A stretch of DNA of 64,000 nucleotides, from NCBI GenBank assembly GCA_026119855.1, contig JAOWBW010000864.1, forward strand, positions 248,001 to 312,000. The letters run 5' to 3'. Each line of letters begins with the position of its first letter. The first letter of the stretch is position 1. The stretch is from Campanula takesimana (lineage: Eukaryota > Streptophyta > Magnoliopsida > Asterales > Campanulaceae). The translations under genes were made by a program, and so were the position numbers. Below, in pieces: positions 60,345-64,000 of this stretch. The notes under the pieces are model-generated. The model was not told the origin of the DNA. It searched no databases and saw nothing but the letters and a program-made list of their open reading frames with translations.

Positions 60345-60762
60345 TTTGTGATGCTTGTTTAGTTATGTTGAGTTTGGTACTTGTTACTAAGTGATTTAAA
60401 CAAGCAAATGAGTCTTTGTTGAATAAAGTTGAAGACTTTCCGGCAATCAAACATGATCACATTGACAAGGTTGCTGGGAGCAAAGACAACGAGGAGAAGA
60501 AGAGGAAGAAAGCTGATGGTTCGACTGCAGCATATGTCAGCAAACTAGGTCTAGACTTTGTGATGCTTGTTTAGTTATGTTGAGTTTGGTACTTGTTACT
60601 AAGTGATTTAAACAAGCAAATGAGTCTTTGTTGAATAAAGTTGAAGACTTTCCGGCAATCAAACATGATCACATTGACAAGGTTGCTGGGAGCAAAGACA
60701 ACGAGGAGAAGAAGAGGAAGAAAGCTGATGGTTCAACTGCAGCATATGTCAGCAAACTAGGT
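60345..60762 (+). repeat. 209-bp tandem duplication of coding-like sequence
   Basis: The unit starting TTTGTGATGCTTGTTTAGTT occurs at 60345 and 60554 with almost no change. One frame reads ANESLLNKVEDFPAIKHDHI followed by a lysine-rich KDNEEKKRKKADG segment, which looks like an exon of a nuclear protein captured by the MULE. The source gene is not recognised. Confidence 0.75.
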
Positions 60763-61446
60763 CTAGAAAGGGTGTTAGTCAGTGAAATTGTAACTTATTG
60801 TTTTTAAGTCCAAACTTATTATTTTAACTTATTAACTTGTTGTTTTTTATGATTAAACATATGTATTAAGTTGTATTATAAGCTCATGTTCAAACTGCTT
60901 GTTTCAAAAGAAATTGCACGGTTATTATAATATCAAGTTTGTCTGTTAAATTACGAAGTTACACTACTAAAATACCAAGTATATATCTGATATAGCATAA
61001 CATCTTTAACCAGCAACTTGCACTAACAAATCACCAAGTTATTGTATTAAAACATAAAGTTACAATATTAAAACACCAAGTTACTAAACTAAAACAACAC
61101 CAATTTATATATAACTCGATATTCAAAATGTTTTATTTCAATGTTAATATAATATCAAGTTTGTCTGCTCAAACACCAAGTTACGCTACTAAAATACTAA
61201 GTATAGATTTGATACAACATAGCTTGATTAACCACCAGGCTGCACTAATAAAAAATCAAGTTATTGTAATAAAATATCAAGTTACAATATTAAAACTCCA
61301 AGTTACTATACTAAACAACAAGTTACACCAAATCAATTATATTTCAATTTGAGCAGCTTGAACATCTCCATTTCAATTTGAGCAGCAAACGACTACATGA
61401 TTCAAATTAAGTGTAGATTTGGTGTTTTTGAGCCAAATGAAGATAT

Positions 61447-62500
61447 TAGGGATGGCAATTTTACCGAACCCGATCCATATCCGAGACAATCCGACCGGGG
61501 ATGGGTGGGTTTGGTAATAGATTTTCAAAATCCGGCGGGTTCGGATACGGGTTCGGATTCTGTCCGAGATCCGTCCGTATCCGACCCGTATACAATCCGA
61601 ATAAGCTTTGACCCGTATCCGACCCATACCCGACCGCATCCGACCTGCATCCGACCCGAATAGTATATATATTAGGCAATTTACTATTTTACCCCTACCC
61701 TTTATATATATATATATATTGTGTTGTGTGGGGAGAGAGAGAGGATCAGTAGGGTTTTTTACGTTCAACAATCTGTCGTCAAGTAAGACTAAGAGAAAGA
61801 GAGAGAGTCCACGCCGACGCCGACGCTGCAGAAGACCGACCTCAGGCGACGCAAAGATCCAGATCCGGCCATATTCTTTTTGCATTTCAGGTGATGATCT
61901 TTTCTTCTGTTTCGATTCTCATTTTTTAAACCCGATTTCGATTTAATTTTCGTATTCTTCTGCAGCATGCAAATTTCATTGGTTCCAGTTGAACCCAGTT
62001 GTTGAATCTTGATGAACTGTTAGCAATCGGAGGCGGCGGCACGGCCATTGTTGTGGGTTGATTAATGGAGTCAATGCTAATTGGGTCTTTTCCGAAGCCT
62101 TCTTCTTTCCCTATTTCTGCTGATTTATCCTCACTCGCTTCTGGTACCTTTTCATATTTTGTGTTTGTTTGTTCATCTCCTTTTTGCTTTTGAAAAAAAA
62201 ATGTTCAAAGCATATTCTTATCAGAGATTCGAAGATACTGGGTAAAAGAAAACAAAAATTAAATTCAATAAAAAGGATATCAATAGTGGAAGGCAAACAA
62301 TTAGATTTAGGAATTTTTGTTTTCTCGGATTACTGAATTTTAACATGTTAACTGTGGATTTTGAGTTTGGGCGGATTTTTCGGGCGGATACGGATTCTCC
62401 CCTAGCCGGATACAGACGGATACGGATACAGTCTCGGTAGCCTCGGGTCGGATACGGGTTTTGCAATATCCGGACCGTATCCGACCCGTTGCCATCCCTA
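61447..62500. mobile_element. hAT element with captured gene segment (1054 bp)
   Basis: Ends are TAGGGATGGCAA and, reversed, TAGGGATGGCAA, flanked by a perfect 8-bp GAAGATAT (61439-61446, 62501-62508), as hAT elements require. Subterminal GGATACGGGT/CCGTATCCGA repeats fill both ends (61465-61660, 62370-62490). No transposase. The middle holds exon-like DNA. Confidence 0.93.
61965..62143 (+). pseudogene. Captured 5' end of a host gene inside the hAT element
   Basis: A splice acceptor CTTCTGCAG (ends 61964) leads to a leader, an ATG at 62065 and 26 codons (MESMLIGSFPKPSSFPISAD then LSSLAS), ending at CTG|GTACC, a possible donor (62143/62144). Upstream, CATTTCAG|GTGATG at about 61890 looks like a matching leader donor. 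The Ser/Pro-rich N-terminus resembles a chloroplast transit peptide. The source gene is not recognised, and only its first codons are present. Confidence 0.5.
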
Positions 62501-63012
62501 GAAGATATCCATCTCTTCAAATTGATCTTCATTGTCTTTTTCAATCTCACTCTCCTCTGGTTCAAGGACCCTGTGATCTACTATCTCCATCTCCATCTCC
62601 ATATCCATCTTCTATAAGGAGAAAATCAATTTCAATTAGATCAGTTAGAGAATTCGAATATCAATTTCAATTTCAAATTAAAAAAAAATGTGACAATTGA
62701 TGAACAAATTTGTAAAGATTCATACATTTTCAATCGTTTTTTTGAAGCTCATCTAGTCTGCAATGGCGGTAGAGAGATGGAGAGAGAGAAAAAGAGAGAG
62801 ATTCCGGAAGAAGGGAACAGTCGGCGGCTACTAGTGTTTTCCACGTTTTATGCCCTAATTTTTGTTAATGAGCGAGATGTTGGACCGAACCGGTTTAAAA
62901 AAGGTTGAAGTTTGGTTCATTATTGCTTGTCAAAACCGGTCTTTTTTTAACATTAGGGGGAAACTAGTTTCCCCCAAAACCAACTCTTCCAAAATTTGAC
63001 CAAAACAGAAAC

Positions 63013-63257
63013 ACACCCGTAAGAACTTTGTCCGTGAACAACGAGAACTTTGGCAACTTCAGAGCCTAAAATCATCACAAGGCAAATAAGTAGCAATAAG
63101 TTTAGGACGAAAATAAGTAGCAATAAGTTTGAGACGGAGGGAGTATTATGTGTAAAAATATACCTCTTCCTTTCCCAAGTACACCACCCTTTCTTCCAAA
63201 GCTCCCAAATCCTTAACATTAAAGCTATTAAGAAGAATAACACTAGAAATGGTAGGC
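63013..63257. other. Short spacer with a decayed Stowaway end
   Basis: TTGAGACGGAGGGAGTA at 63129-63145 is one end of a CTCCCTCCGTC MITE. The phrase AAGTAGCAATAAGTTT occurs twice beside it. No gene. Confidence 0.5.
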
Positions 63258-63701
63258 TGATGTAAGGACGCAGCCGAATAGTAACTAATAATTGATCAAA
63301 TCAATTATTCTGCAAAGAATAAGGATTGACAAGAAGAATTTCAACGAAATTCTTGAATAAAGAAATAAAGGAGGAGAAAGAGGGATAAATAATTGCTAAG
63401 CAATCGAATTATTATTGAACAAAAGTTAATTTTCGGAATACAACTTTGGGCCTATTTTATAGTACCCATAAAACTTGAAAAACATTCATAAACCTTCTAG
63501 AATTACTCCTAACCTATATAGTAACCTAATAGGACTTAAAAACTAGTAAATTAACTCAAAATCTATCCTAGAATCCTCTAAAATTAACCTACTAAAATTA
63601 ATGACGAAAATAACAATAAAAATACTAATTAAATCCTAACTAATAATGAAAGACCAATATAATTATAATATTTGATATAATCAAATATTCTCCTTGCATC
63701 A
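63258..63701 (-). repeat. 3' LTR of a minus-strand LTR element leaving the window
   Basis: TGATGTAAGGACGC...TCCTTGCATCA, 444 bp, with mirrored ends. On the minus strand it is preceded by a purine-rich GTTTGAAGTGGTGGTGAA (63719-63702), a PPT. Its form (TGATG ends, SRT-F codons just upstream) recalls the element at 45307-46631. Confidence 0.65.
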
Positions 63702-64000
63702 TTCACCACCACTTCAAACGAACTCGTCCTCGAGTTCGTGCTTGAAACTTGAAGTCGTCCGCTCCACGTGAAGAGATATTTAAAATAAACACACGCTTTT
63801 CCGAGCCGCACTAAATCTGGCATTGCTACACAAAGTAAGAAATATGACAATCATTCAACACCGGCTTTAAAATATTCTGTCAAAACAACATGATGTACAA
63901 CCGAGTGGATGCCTTGATCCAACCGAAGCTGTCCAGGTCCGGGCGGGTCTGTGTATGTGTGCGGGCGGACCTTACCCCCTGGTCCGGGCGGGTCATTCCC
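63702..64000 (-). pseudogene. 3' internal end of the LTR element (partial)
   Basis: Minus-strand frame with SSTNSRTSSFEVVVNDA near the LTR, similar to the Ty3 pol terminus SRTNxF. Further right the DNA becomes GC rich with GGTCCGGGCGGGTC repeats (63932-63994). The rest lies outside the window. Confidence 0.45.

Larger units (their letters stand above)
61382..62612 (-). pseudogene. Small MULE-internal ORF split by the hAT element
   Basis: With the hAT and one GAAGATAT removed, the minus strand has a 58-codon frame starting MDMEMEMEIVDHRVLEPEES and ending LNLNHVVVCCSN. It is acidic and unrecognised. Whether it was ever a gene is uncertain. Confidence 0.3.
59823..62986. mobile_element. MULE-like element, non-autonomous
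   Basis: A 9-bp duplication TTCCAAAAT flanks it (59814-59822, 62987-62995). Both ends contain TTTTGGGGGAAACTAGTTTC and continue inward to AGACCGGTTTTG. The outermost 11 bp differ between ends. The uninterrupted LTR sequence at 741 supports the joint. No transposase. The interior has CTCTCTC leader-like DNA, a duplicated coding-like unit, a hAT insertion and A+T-rich filler (60790-61370) with many CACCAAGTTA phrases. Confidence 0.88.
59269..63007 (+). mobile_element. Solo LTR of the Tat family, interrupted by a MULE
   Basis: 59269-59822 plus 62996-63007 align with the LTRs at 205 and 18531: TGTTTGGGGTAGAAATTTGA at the start, TATGCCGGCGAACAAGTTGTT, CTTTAAGTTGAATTC, and the end TTGACCAAAACA. 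A perfect GAAAC duplication flanks it (59264-59268, 63008-63012). No internal Tat sequence remains, so it is a solo LTR. A TATAAATAAT box lies near 59579. Confidence 0.92.

Overview
This window is plant nuclear DNA, most likely from a eudicot. It contains En/Spm (CACTA) genes with GT-AG introns, Ty3/Gypsy Tat and chromovirus polyproteins, Ty1/Copia gag and pol, Stowaway, Tourist and MULE-type MITEs, and a DUF674 gene, a family typical of eudicots. There is no CRISPR array, operon or bacterial signal. The species cannot be fixed from the sequence alone. Almost all the DNA is transposable elements inserted into one another. Target-site duplications (TSDs) read directly from the sequence resolve the order of most insertions.

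Positions 1-23594 are a minus-strand Copia element that runs off the left edge. Its gag was hit twice: by an 18.9-kb Tat-lineage Gypsy element (205-19086, TSD AGAGG) and by a 2.08-kb solo LTR of a chromovirus-like element (19547-21630, TSD ATATA). The Tat element was itself hit by a 9.1-kb CACTA transposon (2935-12019, TSD GAT), whose TNP2-like and TNPA-like genes both read open across introns. The CACTA carries small foldback MITEs in one intron. The Tat gag-pol is broken by stops and frameshifts, but an antisense four-exon gene in its 3' region (18248 to 16607) has an open reading frame with matching splice phases.

Positions 23595-31217 hold a probable composite MULE-like segment. Inside it a tRNA-like (SINE-head) sequence is split by a 5.1-kb non-coding LTR retrotransposon (24929-30025, TSD CTAAG) whose two LTRs differ strikingly at one end.

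Positions 31218-36700 contain the only convincing host gene, a two-exon DUF674 gene (32475-33349) with a TATA box and a Stowaway MITE just upstream, followed by a nest of MITEs. Positions 36733-48010 are a large inverted duplication. One arm holds a Tourist-like element with G-rich tandem repeats, the other a 182-bp MULE MITE, and each arm is the empty site for the other's insertion. Between the arms lie a DUF674 pseudogene fragment, MITEs, a decayed Copia pol and an internally deleted LTR element.

Positions 48110-59005 hold a MITE, a 1.25-kb MULE with 9-bp TSD that carries a perfect 81-bp inverted repeat, and a decayed Tekay/Del-like chromovirus (49875-58136, TSD TACTC). Positions 59269-63007 are a solo Tat LTR (TSD GAAAC) interrupted by a MULE (9-bp TSD), which is interrupted by a hAT element (8-bp TSD) that has picked up what looks like the 5' end of a host gene. 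The window ends in the 3' LTR of another minus-strand LTR element.

Nothing here works as a pathway. The mobile genes serve only their own elements: TNP2 and TNPA for the CACTA, gag-pol for the retroelements. The findings most worth following up are the antisense Tat gene, the MULE with the perfect hairpin, the repeated hairpins with covarying stems in the solo LTR, and the mosaic LTRs.
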